From NCBI GenBank assembly GCA_028678905.1, contig JAJRCO010000382.1:1-28855 (forward strand): DNA of 28,855 nt, in the 5' to 3' direction. The first letter of the stretch is position 1. Every line of letters starts with the position of its first letter. The notes beneath the pieces were generated by a model. That model was not told where the DNA came from. It worked only from the letters and a program-made list of their open reading frames with translations, and did not search any database. This document shows positions 7,095 through 15,116 of the stretch, one piece after another. The translations under genes and the position numbers were made by a program. The DNA is from Methanomicrobiales archaeon. GTDB lineage: Archaea > Halobacteriota > Methanomicrobia > Methanomicrobiales > JACTUA01.

Positions 7095-7199
7095 TGTTTA
7101 TTTCCTTTGCAGAATGAACTGCAGCTATAGATGCGGGTGCTGAGGAGATAAAGAGTTTCTTTGGCACAATTCAGAAAAACCGACCATATCTGGGTGCTT

Positions 7200-7574
7200 T
7201 CAGGGCGAAAAAAACCGATCCCGGTAGGCGATAAACATCTCCCAGTCTTCGTGGACGAATTTTCGGCAGGTGAGAGACTTGGTTGCATGGATGGTGCAGC
7301 GGTACAGGTTCGTGGATTCCTTCTCCAGGAAAGGGCAGGGGTGGAGATCCCGGCCGGTGCCTGGCTCGGTCCAGCCAGATATGCTCTCAATCCCCTCCAA
7401 ATCTCCACGGGAGAGGGTGTCGGCGGTGACTTCCCTGCCATCCGGGCCGGGGACCGCCACGTACTGCAGGATGTCTTTCCGCCCCTCATCATACCAGCGG
7501 AGGAGATCCTCTTTCCGGGCCCAGGAGGTCCCCCGGTAGTAGAGACAGCAGAGGCCACACTGATCGCAGGTCAT
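7200..7574 (-). CDS. YkgJ-family cysteine-cluster protein
   Basis: A 124-residue protein of the YkgJ/UPF0153 family. It opens with the signature CxxCxxCC (Cys3, 6, 9, 10) and has further family cysteines in HPCPFLE, YRCTIH and SLTCRKF. The family is thought to coordinate iron, zinc or a cluster; its biochemical role is not established. No signal peptide. It lies 75 nt downstream of the diadenylate cyclase gene on the same strand and could be co-transcribed with it. Start ATG 7574 places the CxxCxxCC at the N-terminus as in homologues. Confidence 0.88.
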   Translation of the reverse strand: MTCDQCGLCCLYYRGTSWARKEDLLRWYDEGRKDILQYVAVPGPDGREVTADTLSRGDLEGIESISGWTEPGTGRDLHPCPFLEKESTNLYRCTIHATKSLTCRKFVHEDWEMFIAYRDRFFSP

Positions 7575-7649
7575 CGGTGCGCCTTCGTCAGGAGAGGAGA
7601 TACCTTTCGGGTTACAGGGTACATTACGTTACTCCGCCGGGGATTTCCG

Positions 7650-9290
7650 CTATTCGTTGAGGGTGATGATACGGACGATCCGCCCGTCCTTGAAGATGGA
7701 GATTCGCCCTCCGCTCTGAGAGACCACGATCCCCACCGCCTTCGTCTCCTGGGTGATGCCGGCCACCGAAGCATGGCGAGTGCCGAGCCCTTTGGGAACT
7801 GTAGCCTGACTGGTATCGATGGTGATGTAGCGGCCGGCAGCTTCCACCACCCCGTCTCCACGCACCACGAAGGCACCGTCCAGCTGGGCCAGTTCTTTGA
7901 TGGTCTCCTTAAGGTCGGGACTGGTGAGGCAACGTGCGGTGGCGGGATGACCTTCGAAGGGGTTCAGGATGAGCTGTTTGGATTTATCGAGCACATTCTG
8001 GGAGTCCCCCAGCATGAACGCCGTGCCAATGGGCTTTCCTTCCCTTCCCTCTCGGGAGAGTTCAACAGAGATGGAGTAGGCGGCCTCGAATACCTCTTCC
8101 TTGACATCGGTATTCTGGAGAACCGCGGTCTTCCAGGGAGCGGCGTGGATATAGGTGTTCTTTTCATCCACCATGCGGTCGGTAATATCGTTTCCGATGC
8201 TTACCATCTCCACAAGATTTCCCTGTTCGTCTCGGATCGCCTTATTCGTCCAGGCAACCCAGACCCGCTCCCCATTCTTTTTCATGTTCTCGTTGACGTT
8301 GATCTCATACTCATCCGGGTTGCGCATGAGATCGACGACCATGGCGGCGAGATCACGGCCTGAACGAGACCGTGCCGAGAGGATCGTTCCCACCATATTC
8401 TTTCCGACCAGTTCTTCGGCAGTGTATCCAAAGAACTGCTCACCAAACTTATTGATGAATTTTATCTTACCGGTGGGGTCCACGCGGAGGACGATGCTGT
8501 TTGCTTGATCGAGGAGGGTCTGGTAGCGCATCTCGCTCCTGCGCAGCAGATCCCTGATATGCATATAATCGGAGATATCTTGGCCGATGATGATGTGTCC
8601 CCGCGAAGGATCCGCAGGGTCAATCTGACGGGATCGCAGCCGACAGCTTAAGAGCGATCCATCCTTCCGATGAATCTCCGCCTCCACACTCCCCCACCCG
8701 CGGGAAGAGAGACGGGTGAACAACTCTTTATCGATCCGTCGATGCTCCTCTTCTCCCTGGATCAGCTGGAGGGGATCAGTTCCCAGCAGTTCATATCTCT
8801 CGTATCCCAGCTTGCGGGGCATCAGATCGTTCATCCAGACCATCCGGTGGTCTTTTATTACCGCCACGGCAAGGGGGACAGCATCCAGCACGGCTTTCAT
8901 AATTGCATTGTCCTGCATGATCTGCTCTTCATTCCTCCAGCGTGTGGCAAGATTCTCTATAACTGAATCCAGGGATGCAAGGTGCACCGGATCATCCCAC
9001 AGATAGTAATCCGCCCCCTTCTGCAGCGCCCGTGCTTCTTTTTCCGCATCGTAGTGATCAGAGAACATGACAAAGGGGATACGTATTCCCTGTGCACGAA
9101 GGGATACCAGAAAGGTCCTGCCTTCGGGATGATGAGCAAGGATCACATCGTATCTCCCGTGCTGGACTTCATCCATCGCCGCTGAAACGATATCGCATGT
9201 ATGGAGGATGAATTGATCCCGCCCCCGCAAAGAGGTGAGAAGAGTTCCAGAAGTGGGGAGATTCCTTTCCAGAATCAGGAGGCGGTACAT
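7650..9290 (-). CDS. Pseudo-receiver-PAS-PAS-diadenylate cyclase (DacZ-type)
   Basis: A 546-residue sensor enzyme predicted to make c-di-AMP from two ATP. Residues 1-115 look like a response-regulator receiver, but the phospho-acceptor Asp is replaced by His53 (YDVILAHHPEG) and the acidic pocket and conserved Lys are absent. Two PAS domains follow (about 130-245 and 252-372), ending in the PAC-like motifs IIIGQDISD and VSIGNDITD. Residues about 395-546 match the archaeal diadenylate cyclase domain: REGREGKPIGTAF..GD (412-429), NPFEG (443-447), the catalytic DGA (471-473) and the G-T-R-H motif (503-506). The enzyme is probably cytoplasmic, with its output set by PAS ligands (haem, flavin or metabolite) and perhaps by protein contacts of the receiver. 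Typical DacZ proteins lack this N-terminus. The family call is strong; activity and ligand are inference. Confidence 0.85.
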   Translation of the reverse strand: MYRLLILERNLPTSGTLLTSLRGRDQFILHTCDIVSAAMDEVQHGRYDVILAHHPEGRTFLVSLRAQGIRIPFVMFSDHYDAEKEARALQKGADYYLWDDPVHLASLDSVIENLATRWRNEEQIMQDNAIMKAVLDAVPLAVAVIKDHRMVWMNDLMPRKLGYERYELLGTDPLQLIQGEEEHRRIDKELFTRLSSRGWGSVEAEIHRKDGSLLSCRLRSRQIDPADPSRGHIIIGQDISDYMHIRDLLRRSEMRYQTLLDQANSIVLRVDPTGKIKFINKFGEQFFGYTAEELVGKNMVGTILSARSRSGRDLAAMVVDLMRNPDEYEINVNENMKKNGERVWVAWTNKAIRDEQGNLVEMVSIGNDITDRMVDEKNTYIHAAPWKTAVLQNTDVKEEVFEAAYSISVELSREGREGKPIGTAFMLGDSQNVLDKSKQLILNPFEGHPATARCLTSPDLKETIKELAQLDGAFVVRGDGVVEAAGRYITIDTSQATVPKGLGTRHASVAGITQETKAVGIVVSQSGGRISIFKDGRIVRIITLNE

Positions 9291-9336
9291 CGGTGATCTG
9301 ATTTTCTTTTCTACTCTATTTCAAGATATGGGCGGA

Positions 9337-10797
9337 TCATACCGTGTAAGGTTCAGGCGTCTTTTTCTGCCGCTGCTCTGTCCCCCGCAGAGCGGAGAGA
9401 ATAATGGCCGGAACCGTGATGATCGCTGAAAGAAGAAACGCGTGTGTGATGCCTAAGGTGAACGCTTCCTGGACAGAGACCGGCAGCATCGCTCCTCCCA
9501 TGATGAACATATCCGTAATCTCTTCCAGGGTGACGGTGCCGAGGATCAGGGGAAGCGCGATGCTCATCGAGATCACGTTCCCTGCGTTCATCAGCAGTAC
9601 CCGCATTGACGAAGCGAAACCTCTTCGCAGGGGTGCGACCGCGCCCATGATGGCGCTCGTGTTGGGGGCCTGGAACAGGCCGGAACCAACGCTGTTCACC
9701 AGCATCCAGACTGCGATGATAGGATAGGGGGTATCATAGTGGAGGGTAGCTAGACCCAGCAAGCCGACGAATGATATCCCCAGCCCCAGCGTGCTGATGA
9801 TGCGGGACCCATAGGTATCAGAGAGGATGCCCCCGATGGGGCCGGTAATGGCAAGGCCGACCGCTACCGGGAGAATAAAAATACTTGCCGTCAGAGGGTC
9901 CATCCCCCGTGGACCCTGGAAGAAGAGGATCAGCAGCACCAGCACTGCTCCCCGGGCGATAGAATTAAGGAAGGCGCTCACCTGCCCGAAGGAAAAGATG
10001 CGTATCTTGAACACCGAAATATCGATCAGTGGGTAGGGGGTTCGCCTCTCCTGGTGTAAGAATGCATACAGGGTGACGATGCCGACTGCTAGCAGGCCGA
10101 GCATAATCGGGGCGGCAAATCCCTCAATCGCCCCCAGACTAATATAGATGATCAGGGCGATGAATGAAACGGTAAAAAGTACCATCCCGGTGTAATCAAA
10201 CTGTTCTCCCTGTTTGATCTCCACTGGTTCCTGCAGCCGGTAGTATCCCCAGACCAGAGCGATCACCCCGATAGGGATGTTAACGTAGAAGTTCCATCGC
10301 CAATCGAATACGGTGAGGATCCCACCTACGATGGGACCGGCGGCAAAGGCGGCTGCGATGATCATCGACAGTACCCCCATTGCCTTTCCCAGTTCGTAAA
10401 GCGGAAACGCATCGGCCACAATCGCGGAACCATTGGAGATGAGGAGCGATCCTCCGATCGCCTGCACCACCCGGAAGAGGATGAGCTGGGTAATATCCGC
10501 CGAGATACTGCACAGGAGAGAGCCTGCGATGAAGACCGCAAGTCCGAAGAGATAGAGATTCTTTCTCCCGTACATATCCGCCACCCTTCCCCAGGCCGGC
10601 GCAAGGATGGTGGCGATTAGGAGATAGACGATCAGCACCCACATCACCCCAAACAGGGTGGTATGCAGATCAACTAGGATGGTGGGGAGCGCGATGATCA
10701 GTGTGCTCGCGTTGAGTACACCTACCAGCGTGGAAAGCGAGGTGATCCAGAGGGCAGTCCACTTGTACCGATCATTCATGCCGGCAGCGGAGGTCAT
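9337..10797 (-). CDS. MFS multidrug exporter, DHA2 (14-TM) family
   Basis: A 486-residue EmrB/QacA-type proton-coupled exporter. Hydrophobic segments are consistent with 14 helices. The loop 2-3 motif A is present (GRVADMYGRKNLYLFG), as is the NASTLIIALPTI segment in helix 1 typical of DHA2 members. Family members export lipophilic or cationic drugs; the substrate cannot be predicted. It lies 46 nt upstream of the diadenylate cyclase gene on the same strand, so they may be co-transcribed. ATG 10797 was taken as the start; an ATG six codons later (MNDRYKW) is an alternative. Confidence 0.92.
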   Translation of the reverse strand: MTSAAGMNDRYKWTALWITSLSTLVGVLNASTLIIALPTILVDLHTTLFGVMWVLIVYLLIATILAPAWGRVADMYGRKNLYLFGLAVFIAGSLLCSISADITQLILFRVVQAIGGSLLISNGSAIVADAFPLYELGKAMGVLSMIIAAAFAAGPIVGGILTVFDWRWNFYVNIPIGVIALVWGYYRLQEPVEIKQGEQFDYTGMVLFTVSFIALIIYISLGAIEGFAAPIMLGLLAVGIVTLYAFLHQERRTPYPLIDISVFKIRIFSFGQVSAFLNSIARGAVLVLLILFFQGPRGMDPLTASIFILPVAVGLAITGPIGGILSDTYGSRIISTLGLGISFVGLLGLATLHYDTPYPIIAVWMLVNSVGSGLFQAPNTSAIMGAVAPLRRGFASSMRVLLMNAGNVISMSIALPLILGTVTLEEITDMFIMGGAMLPVSVQEAFTLGITHAFLLSAIITVPAIILSALRGTEQRQKKTPEPYTV

Positions 10798-11051
10798 ACA
10801 AAAAACCGGAGGACATATTGGTTTCCCGATATCTTAAGGAAATAGATCGAAAAGAAGAAAACGGAGCCTGATACGTTTCATGAGATGGAATGGTGTGTAC
10901 AGCAATCAACAAACCACACTAAAATTTAATAGAGTAATAATTTGAATAATAGCCTTCATTCAAGTAAGAAAGTAAGTAAGTAAGGTTTTCAGCTATTTTC
11001 ACTCCCATGGAGTACATTTCGACCCTGTGAGAAAAGCGAGGATAAAAAATT
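10798..11051. other. AT-rich intergenic region
   Basis: A 254-bp stretch with no open frame of note. It carries the minus-strand promoter of the MFS gene at its left end and a short GTAA tandem repeat at 10962-10985. Base composition falls sharply compared with the GC-rich exporter gene. Confidence 0.5.
10962..10985. repeat. Short AAGT tandem repeat
   Basis: The 24-bp tract consists of about five near-perfect 4-bp units of AAGT, with one interrupted unit (AAGTAAGAAAGTAAGTAAGT at its core). It lies between two genes and has no evident function. Confidence 0.6.
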
Positions 11052-11477
11052 TTATTTCGCCAATATTATCGCAATGTAAAAAGTATAGATAAGTATCAAA
11101 ATTGAGCCATAAATGGGATTCCACCAGGAAAAGAAAATCTTAAAGGGGCCACCCAATGCAAATGCCCATACAACAAACGAAAATGTTGAAACAGCAAGTT
11201 GTCGGACATCAGTCACTTTGCTTATCCTCATGAGATAAAGAGGAGTTCCGATGAGCAACGCAACGAATAGGACTGAAGTTATCCCGCCATAATTGAGGGT
11301 GAGTCCAGCCTCAGAAGCCGCGCTGATGGCACCGTCGCCTGCGATGTAGACGGCAACTACCTCTGCAGGGATTAATTTGGCAACTAAATCCTGATAGTTA
11401 TCATTTTTCTCTCCTTCTAATAATTCACCTCTCTGTTGTCGTGCTCTTCGAGTTCTATCAGTAACGATTTCCCTCAT
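11052..11477 (-). CDS. Small integral membrane protein of unknown function
   Basis: A 141-residue protein I do not recognise by name. A charged N-terminal 30 residues (four Arg near RTRRARQQR) precede about four hydrophobic segments (around 36-54, 66-84, 93-113, 119-140). The segment KLIPAEVVAVYIAGDG, with a helix-breaking Pro and acidic Glu, looks like a conserved signature rather than random membrane sequence. The start is well supported: AGGAGG (11483-11488) lies 5 nt before ATG 11477, and a TTTAAATAAAAT TATA-like element sits at 11524-11535. The gene is much more AT-rich than its neighbours and lies just past the 3' end of tRNA-Val, which suggests acquisition by transfer. Function unknown. 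Confidence 0.7.
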   Translation of the reverse strand: MREIVTDRTRRARQQRGELLEGEKNDNYQDLVAKLIPAEVVAVYIAGDGAISAASEAGLTLNYGGITSVLFVALLIGTPLYLMRISKVTDVRQLAVSTFSFVVWAFALGGPFKIFFSWWNPIYGSILILIYTFYIAIILAK

Positions 11478-11482
11478 AATTT

Positions 11483-11488
11483 CCTCCT
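11483..11488 (-). promoter_or_regulatory. Strong Shine-Dalgarno of the four-TM membrane protein
   Basis: AGGAGG on the minus strand with a 5-nt spacer to ATG 11477. Strong sites like this are uncommon in the window and confirm the start. Confidence 0.7.
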
Positions 11489-11759
11489 AATTACACTTGG
11501 ATTCAATTCCATGAAATACAAGGTTTAAATAAAATTGTTTTATCGCTCCATTCTATATAACCATTTTTCTAATTTTTTTTTAATTATTCCGTGTTTTTAT
11601 GCTTTTAAGCGAAATATAGGGTGTCCAAATTAATTCTAAACTGAATATTTTTAATTTGAAAATGGCTTCCTTTTTCGGTGCATGCTTGTTTGCAGGGGCA
11701 TTCATAGGTTTTTTTCATTCGCACTATATCAATCTCTCTGACGGTAATATAAAAAGAGA

Positions 11760-11832
11760 TGGGCCTGGTCGGATTCGAACCGACGATCCCCGCCTTGTAA
11801 AGGCGATATCATAACCGCTAGACCACAAGCCC
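11760..11832 (-). tRNA. tRNA-Val (anticodon UAC)
   Basis: A 73-nt cloverleaf on the minus strand including the discriminator A at 11760. The acceptor stem GGGCTTG pairs with CAGGCCC (one G-T pair). The anticodon arm is TCGCC-TTTACAA-GGCGG, placing TAC at positions 34-36, and the T arm carries the canonical GGTTCGAATCC. No intron is present and CCA is not encoded. The AT-rich flank upstream (TAATGTAT around 11852-11859) could be its TATA box. Confidence 0.95.
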
Positions 11833-12059
11833 TAACTCGAAGAACCGGTCAATAATGTATCTCTGGCTGGTAATTAATATTAGGATACGCCTCGATCATT
11901 CATCGTGGATTCACGATCGATCAGCAAGGTCTAGTCACTGTACGAATAATTCTTGGCAGAGGTAGCTCTTCTTCGATGCTGCTGTATGGCCCTGATACAG
12001 AGTGGGACAAATATGGTGCGCTGATCACAATCCTATGAAGAGGAGAGAAAATATGGAAA
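11833..12059. other. Intergenic region between tRNA-Val and mch
   Basis: About 230 bp with no convincing gene. A small perfect 6-bp hairpin (ATCGTG-GATT-CACGAT) lies near 11900-11915. It would follow the 3' end of mch on the minus strand by about 150 nt; I see no function for it. Confidence 0.4.
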
Positions 12060-13007
12060 TCAGGCAAACCCAAAGGATTTCAGGATGACCTCGGGATTTA
12101 ACGCACCCACGTGGTAGACCGCTCCCTCCGTGAGTTCGTTGATCACGACCTCTGCCGGTGAGAAAAGGGAGGTATCGATCTGGTAGAAGTCGAAGTTTGC
12201 TTCCTTGAAGATCTCGTAGAACGGTTTTCCATAGCCTTTGGATTTGTTGCTGGGTATACGGTCCAGATAATCCTTGATCTCCGGTGCCCGTACGGTGAGC
12301 ATGATACTACCATGATAGATGGTCGCATCGTTCGTGCTGCCCATGGCCCGGGTGCCGTCTTTCTTCACTGGCGCAACTGGGGCACAGCCGGTAGCGGCGA
12401 TCACTTTCCGGGTATCGAACCCGAGCTCGTTCAGCTTGTAGATGGCGGTCTCCACACACCGCCCGGCGACCTGGATAGAGCCGACGATAGTCGCCGTAGG
12501 TGCGACCACCGCACAGACATTGCCCACATCCACACCCGATTCTTCGGCGATCTTTTCCATCACCGCCCCATTCGGGAGCTTGTCGCTTTCGAGGGCGATC
12601 ACGGCATAATCGAAATCGTCCTCATAGTCGATCACCTCATAGGTGTGTTTGGGTTTGAGTGCAAGAGCCCGCGCCGGACCGCTTCCCATGGCAAAATAAT
12701 TCCCCACTTTTACTGTCCAGCCGGCTTTCTGGGCCCCCAGGCAGGAGATAGACGGGTAATCGGTGCTCACCTGGATGAAGGGAAGAGGGACGTCCTTGAT
12801 TCGCCCCATGGAGAAGGATATCTCTCCCAGGCCCCCCATACAGATCTCGGTAAAGCGTTTGCCGGCCAGGTACCCACCGCGGGTGCTGACTCCGCAGTCC
12901 ACGATGCGGGCACCGTTGTCCAGCTGGTGGAACGCTGCATTAAAATCTTCCGGATATTCCACCAGATCATCGAACAGATCCAGTGCGAGTTCGTTCACGC
13001 TTATCAT
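12060..13007 (-). CDS. mch: Methenyltetrahydromethanopterin cyclohydrolase
   Basis: Interconverts 5-formyl-H4MPT and 5,10-methenyl-H4MPT (or the tetrahydrosarcinapterin forms), the third step of CO2 reduction to methane; cytoplasmic and expected to be homo-oligomeric. Starting at ATG 13007 gives 315 residues, the usual length of the family, beginning MISVNELALDLF. Family stretches visible include GGLGEISFSMG, VSTDYPSISCLGAQKAGW, GSGPARAL and YHVGALNPEVILKSF at the C-terminus. The open frame extends 45 codons further upstream, but that part is not conserved-looking. A CTTATCTAT element about 30-39 bp upstream could be its TATA box. Neighbouring orc1/cdc6 lies upstream on the same strand, 150 bp away. 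Confidence 0.96.
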   Translation of the reverse strand: MISVNELALDLFDDLVEYPEDFNAAFHQLDNGARIVDCGVSTRGGYLAGKRFTEICMGGLGEISFSMGRIKDVPLPFIQVSTDYPSISCLGAQKAGWTVKVGNYFAMGSGPARALALKPKHTYEVIDYEDDFDYAVIALESDKLPNGAVMEKIAEESGVDVGNVCAVVAPTATIVGSIQVAGRCVETAIYKLNELGFDTRKVIAATGCAPVAPVKKDGTRAMGSTNDATIYHGSIMLTVRAPEIKDYLDRIPSNKSKGYGKPFYEIFKEANFDFYQIDTSLFSPAEVVINELTEGAVYHVGALNPEVILKSFGFA

Positions 13008-13156
13008 GATGAAAATCCCCACACATCGTATGGAATTCTGATAGATAAGAGTTGTTTTTCGATATCTGGAGGACTGGATTCCCGCAGTATCCCAGGAAAA
13101 ACACAGATCGGCGTCGCCCGGATGGAACCCCACTACCCGCATTCCTGAAAGAACCG

Positions 13157-14278
13157 CTACAACCGCTCCAGGATGCGGGCCGGATCATAGCGAAGGGTGA
13201 TGATGCGGGTTCTGCCCCGGCCACTCCGATACTGCAGGTTTACCAGACGCAGGGCATCGAACTTGCTTACGATCTCGTAGAACTTGGTGTACCCGAGGGG
13301 CACGGTTTCCTTCAGAACCTTGTAGATCTCTCCGGCGGTCATCTCTGTTTCCTGGGTGGAAAGATTCGCCAGCATGGCGAGCACCTTCTTTTCCTCCTCG
13401 CGGAGGATGCGGATGGTGAAATCCAGGTGCAGGTATCGGGAGATCTCGTAGGCCTTGCAGATATCCTCCCTCTCGATCTTCCTCCGGGCATCATGCTCCG
13501 CCTGCAGACCCGCCCGCTTCAGCAGGTCGATCCCTACCCGCAGATCCCCGCTTTTCATGGTCTGCTCTACGGCCAGATCGAACAGCTCTTCAGAGAGAAC
13601 ACCCGGATAAAATCCCTGGAGAACGCGTTCCTTGAGGATGCTGTGCACTTCCTCCTGGCTGTAGGGTGGGAAATAGATGTCCGTAGGACGGAGTACCGAG
13701 GCGACCCGTGGATCCACCTCCCGTACCAGATCGACCGACATATCAGATACAATCAGGATCACTCCGATGCGGGTGCCCGGGTACGACTCATGGGACCGCA
13801 GGAGCGTGTACAGCACCTTGTTCATCTCATTTTCGTAGAGCAGATAGTTCGCATCGTCCAGGGCGACCACCAGTACCGCTTCCTCGCGGATAAGGATGCG
13901 GGCGATCGCATCGAAGAGCTGCTTGAACGAGGTGCCGGTGGCCGGGGGAAGGTGTCCGGCGAGTTTCCGGTAGATCTGGGAAAATACCGCATACTTGGTG
14001 TTGTCGATCTGACAGTTCACGTGAACCGGAATGAGTTTTTTTGTGCTCTCCTCGATCTCCGTGAACAGCTTGCGCACACTGGTGGTCTTCCCGGTCCCTG
14101 GAAGACCCCGGCAGAGCGAGTTTAACGGCCGTCCACCCCGCAGTCCGGGCCCGATCTGGAAGGCGAGTTCCCGCATCTGCGTTTCACGGTGACGGAACTG
14201 TTCGGGAACGTAATCGATCTCGAACACCTCCATGTCTTTAAAGAGGGTCTCATCCCACCGCAGCAGATGCTTGTCCAT
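13157..14278 (-). CDS. Orc1/Cdc6-family replication initiator ATPase
   Basis: A 373-residue AAA+ protein followed by a winged helix, the standard archaeal Orc1/Cdc6 layout. Walker A is GLPGTGKTT (58-66) and Walker B is VLVVALDDAN (135-144), with Asp-Asp where Asp-Glu is usual. The sensor region SDMSVDLVREVDPRVASVLRP and the FPPYSQEEV motif follow. The C-terminal winged-helix domain (about 295-373) would contact origin DNA. Methanogens often have two or more paralogues; the Walker B variant suggests a Cdc6-2-like paralogue rather than the main initiator. No origin recognition boxes are evident in the short upstream gap. The TATA-like TTATAAAC 26-33 bp before the ATG and absence of a Shine-Dalgarno suggest a leaderless mRNA. 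Confidence 0.92.
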   Translation of the reverse strand: MDKHLLRWDETLFKDMEVFEIDYVPEQFRHRETQMRELAFQIGPGLRGGRPLNSLCRGLPGTGKTTSVRKLFTEIEESTKKLIPVHVNCQIDNTKYAVFSQIYRKLAGHLPPATGTSFKQLFDAIARILIREEAVLVVALDDANYLLYENEMNKVLYTLLRSHESYPGTRIGVILIVSDMSVDLVREVDPRVASVLRPTDIYFPPYSQEEVHSILKERVLQGFYPGVLSEELFDLAVEQTMKSGDLRVGIDLLKRAGLQAEHDARRKIEREDICKAYEISRYLHLDFTIRILREEEKKVLAMLANLSTQETEMTAGEIYKVLKETVPLGYTKFYEIVSKFDALRLVNLQYRSGRGRTRIITLRYDPARILERL

Positions 14279-14303
14279 GATTACTTGATTGTTTCTTGCG
14301 ATG

Positions 14304-14311
14304 GTTTATAA
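14304..14311 (-). promoter_or_regulatory. TATA box of orc1/cdc6
   Basis: TTATAAAC on the minus strand, 26-33 bp upstream of ATG 14278 and inside the 58-bp gap after the preceding gene. It indicates an independent, probably leaderless orc1/cdc6 transcript rather than pure read-through. Confidence 0.55.
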
Positions 14312-14336
14312 GTTGGAGCTTCCCGGCCGAGGCCGT

Positions 14337-15116
14337 TCAGAGCTGTTGCAGGCATTTCTTGCACAGATCCTTATTCTGGAACATGCGGGAGAGTTTCCGC
14401 TGGACCGGGGTGATCGGCTCCCCGCACCGCTCGCAGGAGAACGCCTCCTCTTTCGGCAGCGCTGCGGATCCTGCCGGTGCAGGCACGGGAGCAGGTTTCG
14501 GGGATACCACCGGAGCCGGGGATTCTTTTTTTACCGCAGGTACCGGGGGAACTGCAGCCTCCTTCTTCGCGGGCAGGGGAATCTCTTTTCTGGGTGCCGG
14601 TGATGGAGCGGGGGTGCTCGGCTTCTTTATCTCCGGTGAAGTGGATGGAAGGGCAGTCTCCTTCTTTCCAACAGTCTCTTTTCTGCCGGTGGAGGGGAGA
14701 ACCGCTTCTTTTACCGGAGAGACGGGAGGTGGGACGACTCTTCTTCTTTCCTCTGGCGGGAGGGGTGTAGAAGGTGCAGCTTCGGGAGCGGGAGCTGGTG
14801 TGGCGGTAAGGGAAGGAGCCGGTGCCGCCGGTTCCCTGGGTATTCCACCGGGCATGGACGCTACTCCTCCGGAAGTTCCCGATACCGCAGGGGGGGAAGG
14901 CAGAGAGAGCACCCGTTTGCGGTAACTGTCCACTTTCTCCGCGGTCTCAGGAGTGCCCCGTCCCAGGCGGGAGAGAATGCTATCCAGGTACGCGATCAGC
15001 TCTTCTGCATCACCATCTGTGCACACTTCCCCGCTCACTTCCAACCGGAGGTTTTCGTAGTTGTCCAGGTTTACGGTGATCCCGAGGGAGAGGTTTCTCC
15101 TCTGTACCATACACAT
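14337..15116 (-). CDS. Uncharacterised protein: N-terminal domain, long Pro/Ala linker, C-terminal zinc finger
   Basis: A 259-residue protein of unknown function with three parts. Residues about 1-70 form a compact domain with the stretch LGITVNLDNYENLRLEVSGEV followed by two helices. Residues about 75-220 are a low-complexity linker of Pro, Ala, Ser, Lys and Val. The last 35 residues carry a four-Cys zinc finger (CERC...CKKC) with basic residues between the pairs, a likely nucleic-acid or protein contact. Its ATG overlaps the TGA of the beta-RFAP fusion gene by one base, so it is translationally coupled to it, and orc1/cdc6 starts 58 bp downstream. The domain start vaguely resembles phage proteins with a GNYE motif (recollection, not proof). 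An ATG at 15110 is an alternative start. Confidence 0.75.
   Translation of the reverse strand: MCMVQRRNLSLGITVNLDNYENLRLEVSGEVCTDGDAEELIAYLDSILSRLGRGTPETAEKVDSYRKRVLSLPSPPAVSGTSGGVASMPGGIPREPAAPAPSLTATPAPAPEAAPSTPLPPEERRRVVPPPVSPVKEAVLPSTGRKETVGKKETALPSTSPEIKKPSTPAPSPAPRKEIPLPAKKEAAVPPVPAVKKESPAPVVSPKPAPVPAPAGSAALPKEEAFSCERCGEPITPVQRKLSRMFQNKDLCKKCLQQL

Noticed and set aside
7161..8363. 400-codon plus-strand open frame
   Set aside because: Antisense to the YkgJ and diadenylate cyclase genes, which have clear domains; the translation shows no family and is a GC-rich shadow.
11491..11500. TTACACTTGG, similar to the mini-ORB sequence of some methanogen origins
   Set aside because: Single copy, not next to orc1/cdc6, and differs at its end; not enough to call an origin.
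11662..11814. Plus-strand frame starting MASFFGACLF running through the tRNA
   Set aside because: The C-terminal part (GRIRTDDPRL) is the known artefact of translating a tRNA antisense strand; no ribosome site and no homology expected.
14279..14336. Possible replication origin beside orc1/cdc6
   Set aside because: The gap is only 58 bp and holds a TATA box but no repeated boxes.
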